64,000 nucleotides of DNA, taken from Chloroflexota bacterium (lineage in GTDB: Bacteria > Chloroflexota > Anaerolineae > Caldilineales > Caldilineaceae). The notes beneath the pieces are model-generated. The model did no database searches. It was not told the origin of the DNA and saw nothing but the letters and a program-made list of their open reading frames with translations. The first letter of the stretch is position 1; every line of letters starts with the position of its first letter. This document shows positions 1-8,202 of the stretch, piece by piece. The stretch lies in the NCBI GenBank assembly GCA_016861025.1, contig BOKO01000003.1, positions 200,001 through 264,000 of the forward strand. Direction: 5' to 3'. Made by a program: the position numbers and the translations under genes.

Positions 1-246
1 ATGACGATTCAGGGCGCAACCGGGTTGATGCTGCCCGACCCGGTGACGATGGCGATTGCGCTCGACAACCGCGTCTGCACACGGCGAAGCTGGCACTACG
101 TAGATGTCGCCTGCGCCGAAGAACTGACGCGTGGCATGACGGTGGTCGACGAACTCAACGTGACAGGCCACAAGCCCAACATCGAGGTCTGTTGGGAAAT
201 CGACAAGCCGTTGTGGAAGGAAATTCTTGCGCAGACGTTGCGATGA
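1..246 (+). CDS. Nucleoside hydrolase, C-terminal fragment (cut by window edge)
   Basis: The 81 visible residues contain GATGLMLPDPVTMAIALD, typical of the late part of inosine/uridine-preferring nucleoside hydrolases, which split ribonucleosides into base and ribose. Family members run to about 310 residues, so most of the protein lies left of the window and the ATG at base 1 is unlikely to be the true start. The stop overlaps the next gene's ATG as ATGA, which indicates translational coupling to the PfkB-like gene and a nucleoside/ribose salvage operon. The adenosine deaminase at 2576 fits that context. The fold assignment rests on a short fragment, so substrate specificity cannot be judged. 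Confidence 0.72.
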   Translation: MTIQGATGLMLPDPVTMAIALDNRVCTRRSWHYVDVACAEELTRGMTVVDELNVTGHKPNIEVCWEIDKPLWKEILAQTLR

Positions 247-1187
247 TCGACTACTTCACTCACTCCGTCATCATCGACGACATCGTCTTTCATGACGGAC
301 GCACGCTGATGGGCGTGCTCGGCGGCGGGGGACCGCAGACTGCCTTCGGCATGAAGTTGTGGACGCAGGGCGGCGTCGGGCTGTGCGGCGGCGTGGGGCT
401 GGACTTTCCGCCGGAAGCGCAAGCCTGGCTGGATGGCATGGGCATCGATACGACGGGGCTGCGCCGCGACCCGGCGCACCGCTCGTTGCGCGCCTGGCAG
501 ATCATCGAGGAAGATGGCCGACGCACACAGGTCTGGCGCACGCAAGGCGCCACGATCCCGACCCATCTGGCGTTGAAACCAGAGCAAGTGCCGGATGCCT
601 ATTGGTCGGCGCGTGGCTTTCATTTTGGCGTACATCCAGAATCGCCCAATCTGCGCATCATGCAGGCGCTGCAGACGCGCGGCGTCGCCGTCAGTGTAGA
701 GCCATTTCGCGAGGCGTCGCGCCCACTCACGGATAGAGAGTTGCGCGAAATGCTCACCCCTTGCACGATTTTTTCACCAAATCTGGTGGAAGCAGAGACG
801 TTGGTGGGCAGCGGGGAACCGATGACGTTGCTCAGGCGGCTGACCGACGCCGGCGCGTCAATCGTAGCGCTGCGCATGGGGGCAGAAGGGTCGCTCGTGC
901 ATCGGGCGGCGACCAATGAGACGCACCACATCCCGGCGGTGAAGACGACCGTCGTCGATCCGGTTGGGGCGGGCAATGCCTACTGCGGCGCGCTGCTTGT
1001 TGGCTGGCTGGAGACAGGCGACCTGCGGCGGGCGGGGATGTATGCTTCGGTGGCGGCGAGCTTTTTGGTCGAACAGCATGGACTGCCGACGCCGCACCCA
1101 CAGATGCGCGAGCGGGCAATGCAACGGCTGGCTGAACTGAGCGATGCAGCAGATTGCTACATGTCTCGCCATTGCGCCAGCGCCTGA
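243..1187 (+). CDS. PfkB/ribokinase-family protein with Asn in place of the catalytic Asp
   Basis: The 314-residue protein has the PfkB layout: an early glycine-rich sugar site (GVLGGGGPQTAFGM), a middle segment SPNLVEAETLVG, and the C-terminal ATP/anion-hole signature. That signature reads DPVGAGNAYCG where active kinases have GAGD, so residue 245 is Asn instead of the general-base Asp. The AAT codon is at 975-977. As I recall, yeast Mak32-like members also carry GAGN, so this may be a known divergent branch. I chose the ATG at 243, which overlaps the preceding stop (ATGA), over an upstream in-frame start at 192 that would lie inside the hydrolase. A ribose or nucleoside kinase role fits the neighbours, but activity is doubtful. 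Its 3' end overlaps the convergent protease gene by about 31 bp. Confidence 0.8.
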   Translation: MIDYFTHSVIIDDIVFHDGRTLMGVLGGGGPQTAFGMKLWTQGGVGLCGGVGLDFPPEAQAWLDGMGIDTTGLRRDPAHRSLRAWQIIEEDGRRTQVWRTQGATIPTHLALKPEQVPDAYWSARGFHFGVHPESPNLRIMQALQTRGVAVSVEPFREASRPLTDRELREMLTPCTIFSPNLVEAETLVGSGEPMTLLRRLTDAGASIVALRMGAEGSLVHRAATNETHHIPAVKTTVVDPVGAGNAYCGALLVGWLETGDLRRAGMYASVAASFLVEQHGLPTPHPQMRERAMQRLAELSDAADCYMSRHCASA

Positions 1188-2476
1188 TCCAGGTCTTCTA
1201 TCGAGGTGAAGCCGCGCACGATGGCAAGAAAAGTGCGCACGTCCGGCGTCAGGCTGCGCAGTTCCTCCAACTTGGGGCCGATCGGGCTGGTCGCCGCTGC
1301 GCCGGTTCCGTAGCTGCCATGAAAGGCGAAGTACGCCTGATTGAGTTTGCGGATGGCGTAGCCATTCTCGACAAAGAGCAGCCGGCGAATCTCCATATAC
1401 TTTTCGGCATCCTCCACCCGCCCCAGCGACAGAAACAGATCGACAATCTCTCGTGTGTGACGCATCTCCTTGCGAAAATCGAAGGCGGGCGGCGGCGTTT
1501 CGCCGGTTTCTTCGGCAGCCTCACGCTCGGCAAGCTCACGCGCAATATCAGGATAGAAGCGCTCCAGCGCACGGCGCCCGATTTCGTCACCCACAATGTC
1601 GGCGACCGTCTCATTCATGATCGTGAGGTCGGAGGATGTGCTGTAATTGAGGCCGAGCGGGAAGAGCGTCAGATAGTTGTGCACCCACTCGTGCGCCACA
1701 GTCGAGAGCACCCAATCGATCGGCGCACGGTCGATCACCTGCGTTGGGAAGGCGCCCAGCCCGCCGATGTTGGTGATGTAGGCGCTCAGGTTGTCTTCCT
1801 CAAAAATGGCGTCCTCAATGCGTTCGCGCTCGCTGGCTGGCATGTCGGGCTGCAGCATGACGTAGTGCGCCGTAGTGATGCGCGCTCTTGGGCTGACGAC
1901 AAGCTTCTTCGGCGGTTCGGTGAAGGTGAACCAGACCGGCGGAAACGCACCACCGAACCACGCAATGCCCTCATCCACCAGCTCGGCGGCAATCTGACCT
2001 TCAAGGATCACCTCCGCAGCCGGGCGATCCCTGTTTTGCAATATACGCAGTTCATCAAGCTGTTGCTGAAGCACTGCGCTTTCGTCAGTCGCCTGTCCAC
2101 CCGTCTCGCTGTAGATGCGTTCGATCTGACGTTCAAGTGCGCCGACTTCATTGGCACGGTCGAGATACGCCAGCACCAGATCAACCTGCTCTTGCGGAGA
2201 AAGGTGCGCAGCCGGCCGCCGAAAACCTTCGCCCAACTTCTGGCTGATGGCTTCAATTTCCCACACCACCAGGTCCCAATTCCATGCGCCCACCTTGCCG
2301 TTGATGCTATAGCGCATCTGGGTAACGCTGTCGATGCTGGCGCCGCCGAGCAAATACGAAACAAGCGTCAGAGACATCAAAACAATGGTGAAGGAACGCA
2401 CCAACGAGCGCCATCGCACCGTGAGGACAGCGTCTGCTTTGCGCACAATCGGATTTGCACTTGGATGAACGCTCAT
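1157..2476 (-). CDS. Membrane-anchored zinc metalloprotease (gluzincin-like)
   Basis: The 439-residue protein has one N-terminal membrane segment (about residues 27-46), then a helical, charge-rich region, then HEWVH at 262-266 (HExxH) followed by NETVAD, where Glu289 is a likely third zinc ligand. This spacing fits gluzincins. The catalytic domain is probably extracytoplasmic, but orientation was not tested. I cannot name a characterised family. It lies antisense between the PfkB-like and adenosine deaminase genes and overlaps the PfkB-like gene tail to tail. A 454-residue open frame on the opposite strand is a codon shadow. Substrate and role are unknown. Confidence 0.75.
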   Translation of the reverse strand: MSVHPSANPIVRKADAVLTVRWRSLVRSFTIVLMSLTLVSYLLGGASIDSVTQMRYSINGKVGAWNWDLVVWEIEAISQKLGEGFRRPAAHLSPQEQVDLVLAYLDRANEVGALERQIERIYSETGGQATDESAVLQQQLDELRILQNRDRPAAEVILEGQIAAELVDEGIAWFGGAFPPVWFTFTEPPKKLVVSPRARITTAHYVMLQPDMPASERERIEDAIFEEDNLSAYITNIGGLGAFPTQVIDRAPIDWVLSTVAHEWVHNYLTLFPLGLNYSTSSDLTIMNETVADIVGDEIGRRALERFYPDIARELAEREAAEETGETPPPAFDFRKEMRHTREIVDLFLSLGRVEDAEKYMEIRRLLFVENGYAIRKLNQAYFAFHGSYGTGAAATSPIGPKLEELRSLTPDVRTFLAIVRGFTSIEDLDQALAQWRDM

Positions 2477-2575
2477 AACAAATATACTATATCAGATGGA
2501 TTGTTTTCGCTCTTGTGAGAACGCAACCAAAATCGAGATTGTTTCGCCAGGCTGTTATTTAGATCGAATTTTCTC

Positions 2576-3664
2576 ATGAATCGACACGCTATTTTATCTA
2601 CGGAGATTGCCGACTTTATCCATCAAATGCCCAAAGCAGAGTTGCACATCCATCTTGAAGGAACAATAGACCCGGAGGCTGCACTGGAATTGGCGCGGCG
2701 TCACGATTGCACTGAGAGGCTGCCTTCAACTGACCTGGCTGCACTTCAAGAATGGTACACCTTTGTCGACTTTCCGCACTTTGTGCAGGTCTACCTGACG
2801 ATCTCCGATCTGCTGCGCACACCCGAAGACTTCGCGTATATTGTCTATCGTTGCGGACAGGACATGGCAGCGCAAAACATCCGCTATCGGGAGCTCACGT
2901 TCACACCCTTCACACACACCGACTATCAGCACAAAGGGCTGACCATCGACGACCTGTTCGAGGGGCTGGACGCTGGGCGCGCTGCAGCTCACGCCGACTT
3001 CGGCGTGGAGATGCGTTGGGTGTTCGACATTCCGCGCAACCTCAGTTTTCCCAGGCATGGCGGCTATGACCCCTACCCAGCCGAACGCACGCTTGCCTAT
3101 GCTTTGGCTGGCCGCGATCACGGTGTGGTTGGCTTCGGGCTGGGCGGCTTCGAGGTGAATGCTCCACCTGAACCGTTTGCGCACGCCTTCGATCGCGCCC
3201 GTCAGGAGGGGTTGCTCTCTGTCCCCCACGCCGGCGAGACCGCAGGGCCGGCGAGCGTTTGGGGCGCCGTCGAGACGCTGCACGCCGACCGCATCGGCCA
3301 CGGCGTGCGCGCCATCGAGGATCCGACGTTGCTGACTGTGTTGCGCGATCGTCAGATTCCGCTTGAGGTCAACATCACGAGCAACGTCTGTCTACACATT
3401 TTTGACCATTTCGCCGTGCATCCTTTCCCACACCTCGACCGCATGGGCGTTAAGGTGACGGTCAACAGTGACGACCCGCCGCTTTTCAACACCAACCTGT
3501 GCACCGAATATGGCGTGCTGGCAGCCGAGTTCGGCTACGACCGCGCAGGGCTGGCGCGCATTGCTCGCAACGCTTTCGAGGTGAGCGGTGCAGCGCCTTC
3601 GCTCAAGACGCAGTTGCTGGCTGAATTCGACGCCTGGCTCGCCACAGCAATGGAGAACGCCTGA
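2576..3664 (+). CDS. add: Adenosine/adenine deaminase
   Basis: The 362-residue amidohydrolase-fold enzyme deaminates adenosine (or adenine) to inosine (or hypoxanthine). All active-site signatures are visible: HIHLEG near residue 23 (metal His pair), HAGE (catalytic Glu and metal His), DRIGHG, and NSDDP (metal Asp plus adjacent Asp). Length is normal for bacterial Add. The one-base TGATG overlap with the next gene suggests an operon. Together with the nucleoside hydrolase upstream it makes purine salvage the likely theme. Adenosine versus adenine specificity cannot be settled by eye, so the symbol is provisional. Confidence 0.85.
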   Translation: MNRHAILSTEIADFIHQMPKAELHIHLEGTIDPEAALELARRHDCTERLPSTDLAALQEWYTFVDFPHFVQVYLTISDLLRTPEDFAYIVYRCGQDMAAQNIRYRELTFTPFTHTDYQHKGLTIDDLFEGLDAGRAAAHADFGVEMRWVFDIPRNLSFPRHGGYDPYPAERTLAYALAGRDHGVVGFGLGGFEVNAPPEPFAHAFDRARQEGLLSVPHAGETAGPASVWGAVETLHADRIGHGVRAIEDPTLLTVLRDRQIPLEVNITSNVCLHIFDHFAVHPFPHLDRMGVKVTVNSDDPPLFNTNLCTEYGVLAAEFGYDRAGLARIARNAFEVSGAAPSLKTQLLAEFDAWLATAMENA

Positions 3665-4554
3665 TGCAGAACGGCGATTGGCGCATCGAATTTGGCAGCG
3701 ATTCTTTGCTCTCGGCCTTCTGCGCGGGTTTCAACGCCGGTTTTGGCGACTACAAATATGGTGCGCAGATGGACGAGCCGCAGTTTGTAAAGTTTCTGGC
3801 GCGCTCTGGAATTGACCTTCAACATTCGGCCGTGCTGCTGCACCGCAACAACAGGGAGTGGCAGGGCGTCGGCGTCGCCCTGGTTGCACTGGACGAAGAG
3901 CATGCCTGGTGCAGTGGGCTGGCGGTGACGCCGTCGCTGCGCAATATGGGTTTAGGACGCAGGCTGATGGAGGCGATCCAGGTAAAGGTCGCCCAGGCTG
4001 GCGCCAAAATACTCCGGCTGGAAGTGTTGGTGGACAATGCCCCGGCGCGCCAGCTTTACACATCGCTTGGCTATACGCCGCTGCGCAATCTGATCTACTG
4101 GCGCACTACATCTGCGTCCCCAGATATCCACTGCAACGCAGAGTTGCACGCCGCCAATCCTGCCGAAGCAATTGAACGCGTTTTTGCATGGCAACGGTTA
4201 GCGCCAGCCTGGCAACGCAGCCAGCGCGTCGTCGCTCTTTATCTGGATGATCTGTGGGCGTATCGAATGCACCACGGCGGCAAGACAACCGGCTGGATCG
4301 TCTGCCTGCCGACCGAACCAAAACGACCCGGCCAGCCACGTCTGCGCATCATGGCGATGGGCGTCCACCCTGGTGAAGATGAGACGACGCTGGCGCACCA
4401 ATTGCTCGCCAGCCTGCGCACGCATCAGCCTGACGCCATGTTCTCGCTCATCAACGAACCGGAGGAAAGCATCTTTACTGAAGCATTAGAAAGCACAGGC
4501 TTTATCGAGGTGGATCGGCAGATCGAGATGGTGCAGTGTCTGGAAACACTCTGA
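3664..4554 (+). CDS. Two-domain GNAT N-acetyltransferase
   Basis: The 296-residue protein carries a clear GNAT core at about residues 75-150: LAVTPSLRNMGLGRRLMEA matches the acetyl-CoA pyrophosphate loop (R/Q-x-x-G-x-G/A), and ARQLYTSLGY is the typical C-terminal strand-helix. A second, weaker domain of about 130 residues follows and may be a degenerate GNAT repeat. It is translationally coupled to the deaminase (TGATG). The substrate is unknown; small-molecule or protein N-acetylation is possible. Five separate GNAT genes lie in this window. Confidence 0.72.
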   Translation: MQNGDWRIEFGSDSLLSAFCAGFNAGFGDYKYGAQMDEPQFVKFLARSGIDLQHSAVLLHRNNREWQGVGVALVALDEEHAWCSGLAVTPSLRNMGLGRRLMEAIQVKVAQAGAKILRLEVLVDNAPARQLYTSLGYTPLRNLIYWRTTSASPDIHCNAELHAANPAEAIERVFAWQRLAPAWQRSQRVVALYLDDLWAYRMHHGGKTTGWIVCLPTEPKRPGQPRLRIMAMGVHPGEDETTLAHQLLASLRTHQPDAMFSLINEPEESIFTEALESTGFIEVDRQIEMVQCLETL

Positions 4555-4637
4555 AGTCAGCCGCGCCTACACAGCCGAGAAAATAGAGAACGTCCTCTGT
4601 CAATCGCTGTATTGATGGATGTTGGAGAGGTGACTCC

Positions 4638-5615
4638 TCAAACAAGCTCCAACTGATCGAGCACAGCTTGCAGTTCCGCCGGCAGCGACGCTACGAATTC
4701 ATGCTCCTCACCGTCGCAGGGCAAGCGGATGCGCAGCTTGTGCGCGTGCAGAAAGTGGCGGTTGAGCGCAATGCGCTGGCGCTTGAAACCGTAAATCTCG
4801 TCACCGACAACGGGGTGTTGTCGCCAGGCGAAGTGGACGCGAATCTGATGCGTGCGCCCCGTGTGCAGTTCAGCGCTGACGAGCGAAAAGGTGGCGACGG
4901 CGTTGCCGGTCCCGCGCACGGGCGCCGCATAGACAGCCAGCACTTCGTAATCGGTGACGGCGTCGCGTCCCGCCGACTCACCGGTGACGGCGTCCGGCGG
5001 CAATACAACCTGGCGTGTATGGTGAATTGGATGACGACCGATCGGCGCGTTGATGCGCCCGCGCGCTGGGGTCATGCGCCCTTCAACGAGCGCCAGATAT
5101 TGCTTATAGACAGTGCGCGCCTTGAATTGATCCTGGAGATAACGCAGCGCCCGATCGTGTTTGGCGACGATGATCAGGCCTGATGTCTCTTTGTCGAGCC
5201 GGTGCACGATGCCAGGGCGCTGTTCGCCGCCGACGCCTTCCAACTGTGGGCAGTGGTGCAACACGGCGTGGACGAGCGTTCCGCTCTCATGGCCCGGCGA
5301 CGGGTGCACGACCATGCCGGCAGGTTTGTCGATCACCAGCAGATCGTCGTCCTCATAGACAATTGCCAGCGCAATCGCTTCAGGGGCGAGCGGCGAAGGC
5401 GTGGGCAGCGGCGGCGTGACCGTAATCACCTGCCCGACTTCGGTGCGTTGACCGGCGCGCGCCTTCTGCCCGTCGATCTGCACCAACCCTTCGCGAATCC
5501 AGCGCTGCACTTCGGTGCGGCTGCGGTCAGGAAGATGGTCAGCCAACCAGCGATCGAGGCGCTGCGCAGCGTCGGCGGCTTCGACCCGAAATACAAGTGG
5601 TGTGGGTTGTTCCAT
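4638..5615 (-). CDS. rluD: RluA-family 23S rRNA pseudouridine synthase (RluD-like)
   Basis: The 325-residue enzyme isomerises uridines to pseudouridine in large-subunit rRNA. It has an N-terminal S4 RNA-binding domain (about 15-75) and an RluA catalytic domain with GIVHRLDKETSG, which holds the catalytic Asp, then HTGRTHQIRVH. The upstream lspA stop and this ATG abut (TGAATG), so the two genes form a coupled operon, an arrangement common in bacteria. Target uridines cannot be assigned from sequence alone, so RluD versus another RluA-family member is left open. Confidence 0.9.
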   Translation of the reverse strand: MEQPTPLVFRVEAADAAQRLDRWLADHLPDRSRTEVQRWIREGLVQIDGQKARAGQRTEVGQVITVTPPLPTPSPLAPEAIALAIVYEDDDLLVIDKPAGMVVHPSPGHESGTLVHAVLHHCPQLEGVGGEQRPGIVHRLDKETSGLIIVAKHDRALRYLQDQFKARTVYKQYLALVEGRMTPARGRINAPIGRHPIHHTRQVVLPPDAVTGESAGRDAVTDYEVLAVYAAPVRGTGNAVATFSLVSAELHTGRTHQIRVHFAWRQHPVVGDEIYGFKRQRIALNRHFLHAHKLRIRLPCDGEEHEFVASLPAELQAVLDQLELV

Positions 5616-6155
5616 TCAATCAACTGCGTCGATTGCCCTGGCGGCCTTTTGCTGGCGATGCCTGCGGATGTCGTCGACCACGACATAGATGCCCAGCCCG
5701 ATTACACCGATCACAATGGCGCTGTCGGCAATGTTGTAGTTGGGCCAGTAATAAACGCCGGGGATGCCCATTTTGACAAAGTCGGTGACATAACCCTGGT
5801 TGATACGGTCAATCACATTGCCCACCGCTCCGCCAAGCATCAACCCCAAAAGCAGGCGCACCAGCCAATCCTCGGTCGGCAGATAGCGGATGTAAGCCAG
5901 GATGCCGATCACGACCACGACGGCGACAATGATGAAAAAGTTGCCTTGATTCTGCAAAATGCCGAACGCAGCGCCGTAGTTGTGCACATGCTCGAATATG
6001 AAATACTCACCCAGCGCCGGAATTGGAATGATCGACGTATAATCGGGGATCGACCGGCGCACCAATTCCTTCGTCCACTGATCGAGCAGGATGACAATGC
6101 CCGCAACAACCAACACCAGCCATGCCCGCCGAAACCACTGACCAAATTTGCTCAT
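5616..6155 (-). CDS. lspA: Lipoprotein signal peptidase (signal peptidase II)
   Basis: The 179-residue membrane aspartyl protease cleaves signal peptides of diacylglyceryl-modified prolipoproteins. Four membrane segments are evident (about 11-27, 72-90, 98-114, 141-160). Signature motifs are GNVIDR, VTDF and NIADS, giving Asp125 and Asp144 as the catalytic dyad. Length is standard. It is the first gene of the lspA-rluD pair. Several lipobox proteins in this window (10163, 59067, 59860) would be its substrates. Confidence 0.95.
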   Translation of the reverse strand: MSKFGQWFRRAWLVLVVAGIVILLDQWTKELVRRSIPDYTSIIPIPALGEYFIFEHVHNYGAAFGILQNQGNFFIIVAVVVVIGILAYIRYLPTEDWLVRLLLGLMLGGAVGNVIDRINQGYVTDFVKMGIPGVYYWPNYNIADSAIVIGVIGLGIYVVVDDIRRHRQQKAARAIDAVD

Positions 6156-6424
6156 AATCGTTCGCTCTTGTCAATCTCGCATCGTTTGCCGTTTCAAAAA
6201 TGCGCAAGCATTCTATCGTATCCGCTGCAAAGTGGTGAATTTTGCAGCCTGTGTTATCATCCGAAACCAACTGCTTCGATTCCGTAGGCTTGTTTCCGTA
6301 ACGGCCGGGGGTGGAGCAAGCGAAAGCAGGGTGTTGATGCTGCGTGCAGTCGACAGATTGCGCCTCTCGCTCCTTGCCCCGCAACAATTGCCAAACATCA
6401 CCAAACCTGTCAGGAGTTTTTTCT

Positions 6425-7240
6425 ATGCCGCGAGAAGTCACAGTCGCTCTGGTGCAGATGGCGCCGGAACTAGCCAATCCTGAAGCCAACCTGCGCAAGA
6501 TGGGCGACTTTATCGAGAAAATTTGCACCGAACAGCGCACCGACCTGATTGTCTTTCCCGAATTGAGCTACACCGGTGCAGAGCTTGGCCTGCGCGCCAC
6601 CGATCTGGCGGAACGCGTGCCAGGCCACGCCAGCAACTATCTTGCCAAGCGCGCCAATGAATTCAACACCTATGTCGTCTTTGGCATGGTGATCAAGGAA
6701 AAGGTGGAGAGCATTCTCTACAACGGCGTCGTCTGTCTTGGGCCTGAAGGAGACGTGGTGGCCGACTATCGCAAGGTGCATCTGCTCGGCGAAGAGCGGC
6801 AAGTCTATCGCAACGGCTTCCGTTTCCAGATCATCGACGCTGAGTGGGGACGCTTCGGCCTGTCGATTGGCTCGGATCTAGCGTTTCCTGAAACGGCGCG
6901 CGCCATGACGCTGGACGGCGCCGAGCTCGTGACGGTCAGCGCCAACTGGGAGCAACAATACGCCGAGTCGTGGCGGGCGCATCTCATCAGCCGGGCGTGC
7001 GAGAACTCCATCTTTATGGCCGCAGCCAACCGCGTCGGCGAGGAGCCGACCATGCGCTTCATGGGTGACAGCCTGCTTGTCGGCCCCTCGGCGGAGGTCT
7101 ACACCGTGCTCGACCAGCCGATCGAGGGTTACGCCGTCGCCACCATCGACCTCGATCAGGTGCGTTTGGTGCGCGAAGATCGCCAACTGATTCAATATCG
7201 CGAGCCGCTTGCCTACCGCGCCATCGTGCGCAAGTATTGA
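6425..7240 (+). CDS. Nitrilase-superfamily protein lacking the catalytic cysteine
   Basis: The 271-residue protein has the carbon-nitrogen hydrolase fold: Glu46 (FPELSYTG), Lys117 (YRKVHLLGEE) and the segment before FPE. Active enzymes read ICYD there. This protein reads IGSD, so residue 149 is Gly (GGC at 6869-6871) and the nucleophile is missing. The rest of the fold is intact, so this looks like a pseudo-amidase or a non-hydrolytic role and not a decaying gene. The ATG at 6425 was chosen because AGGAG precedes it by about ten bases; an upstream in-frame ATG at 6344 is less likely. hisE follows by 20 bp on the same strand. Confidence 0.82.
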   Translation: MPREVTVALVQMAPELANPEANLRKMGDFIEKICTEQRTDLIVFPELSYTGAELGLRATDLAERVPGHASNYLAKRANEFNTYVVFGMVIKEKVESILYNGVVCLGPEGDVVADYRKVHLLGEERQVYRNGFRFQIIDAEWGRFGLSIGSDLAFPETARAMTLDGAELVTVSANWEQQYAESWRAHLISRACENSIFMAAANRVGEEPTMRFMGDSLLVGPSAEVYTVLDQPIEGYAVATIDLDQVRLVREDRQLIQYREPLAYRAIVRKY

Positions 7241-7260
7241 GAAAGCGAAGGGTGGGAGTG

Positions 7261-7539
7261 ATGTCCACGCTGCAAACACTGGCAGCCACCATTCAAGACA
7301 GGCGCCAGCATCCACGCCCCGGCTCCTACACGGCCGCGCTCTTTGCCAAAGGCGAAAACGAGGTGCTGAAGAAGATGGGCGAAGAGGCGATCGAGGTGAT
7401 CATTGCCGCAAAGGGTGAGAGCAATGAACGCGTTCTTTATGAGCTGGCTGACTTCATCTATCACACGCTGGTCTTTCTGAACATGCGCGAGCTGGCCTGG
7501 GAGGATGTCGAGGCGGAGCTGGCGCAGCGGTTCGCCTGA
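7261..7539 (+). CDS. hisE: Phosphoribosyl-ATP pyrophosphatase
   Basis: The 92-residue all-alpha MazG-like enzyme catalyses the second step of histidine biosynthesis, phosphoribosyl-ATP to phosphoribosyl-AMP. Visible signatures are SYTAALFAKG, KKMGEEAIEVIIAAK and ELADFIYHTLV, whose Glu/Asp residues bind Mg. Length matches stand-alone HisE, not the HisIE fusion. The ATG at 7261 has GGGTGGGAG just upstream; an alternative in-frame start at 7237 would add eight residues. No other his gene is in the window. Confidence 0.92.
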   Translation: MSTLQTLAATIQDRRQHPRPGSYTAALFAKGENEVLKKMGEEAIEVIIAAKGESNERVLYELADFIYHTLVFLNMRELAWEDVEAELAQRFA

Positions 7540-7569
7540 ACCTTGATAGACAAGAACCACCAAGACGGC

Positions 7570-7884
7570 ATGAAAATCCTGGCAACCGAACGCGAGCTCC
7601 CCAATATCGACCACGACGCTTACACGCCTGACCTGCTGCGCGCTGAGGCGCAGCGCGCATGGGAACTCTATCAGGCGGGCGTCGTGCGCGAGCTATATTT
7701 CCGAGCCGACCGCCCAGAGGCGGTGATCATCCTCGAATGCGCTACAGTCGAGGATGCCGCCGCTGCGCTGGATTCGCTGCCGCTGGTGCAGGCCGGCCTG
7801 GTTGCATTTGACCTGATCCCGCTCAAGGCATACCCTGGCTTTGCGCGGCTGTTTGTCGACAAAGACGAGCAATTAACAACGTAG
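7570..7884 (+). CDS. Small muconolactone-isomerase-like (dimeric alpha/beta barrel) protein
   Basis: About 104 residues if started at the ATG at 7570; a TTG at 7543 is in frame but less convincing. The pattern (MKILATE, then YFRADRPEAVIILEC, then LPLVQAGLVAFDLIPL) resembles the ferredoxin-like dimeric barrel proteins related to muconolactone isomerase and YciI. No catalytic residues can be assigned. It follows hisE by 30 bp and may be its transcriptional partner. Function unknown. Confidence 0.6.
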   Translation: MKILATERELPNIDHDAYTPDLLRAEAQRAWELYQAGVVRELYFRADRPEAVIILECATVEDAAAALDSLPLVQAGLVAFDLIPLKAYPGFARLFVDKDEQLTT

Positions 7885-8110
7885 AGCATCGCCTCGCAAT
7901 CCACCATCCTCGCCGCTTCGATCTATTTTTCAGCCATCTATCTACATAACAAGAGGCAATAGCCGCAGATGCACTGCGATCTTTGCCGGACGCGATCCCA
8001 TGCATTGCGCCAGGAGTGATCACCGCCGGCAGGCGTAATTCAGATTGGAAAGCGCCACAAACTCTGCCCCAGTCTTGAAGCGGCCCCTCTAGTTTCGATT
8101 TTTTTGCCTG
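7885..8110. other. Intergenic region without recognised gene
   Basis: This begins a roughly 320-bp gap between the small barrel protein and the DeoR gene. I see no credible coding frame, RNA structure or repeat here. The promoter described at 8111-8139 occupies the right part of the gap. Confidence 0.5.
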
Positions 8111-8126
8111 TTGACAAACGCGTCAA
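8111..8126. promoter_or_regulatory. Palindromic operator candidate over the -35 box
   Basis: TTGAC-N6-GTCAA is a perfect inverted repeat that includes the whole -35 hexamer. Placement over the promoter of a DeoR-family gene suggests autorepression. That a DeoR protein binds it is inference. Confidence 0.5.
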
Positions 8127-8139
8127 AATATTCTATACT
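8111..8139 (+). promoter_or_regulatory. Sigma-70-type promoter of the sugar operon
   Basis: TTGACA at 8111-8116 and TATACT at 8134-8139 are separated by exactly 17 bp, a near-consensus housekeeping promoter. The deoR-like start codon is 64 bp downstream. It probably drives the regulator and the sugar genes behind it. Confidence 0.75.
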
Positions 8140-8202
8140 GTGATTACTTTTGATTGTTTTAAGACCATATCTGCTCGTTATCCCGACAATATTTGAATTT
8201 AT

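Noticed and set aside
1154..2518. 454-residue plus-strand open frame opposite the metalloprotease
   Set aside because: Its composition is Arg/His/Asp-rich without motifs, and the minus-strand frame has a clear zinc motif and membrane anchor. It is a GC-rich shadow.
4555..4637. Terminator between the convergent GNAT and rluD genes
   Set aside because: Only a short GAG/CTC pairing is visible, too weak to call.
5202..6287. 361-residue plus-strand frame opposite rluD and lspA
   Set aside because: It spans two well-conserved genes on the other strand and has no domain; shadow.
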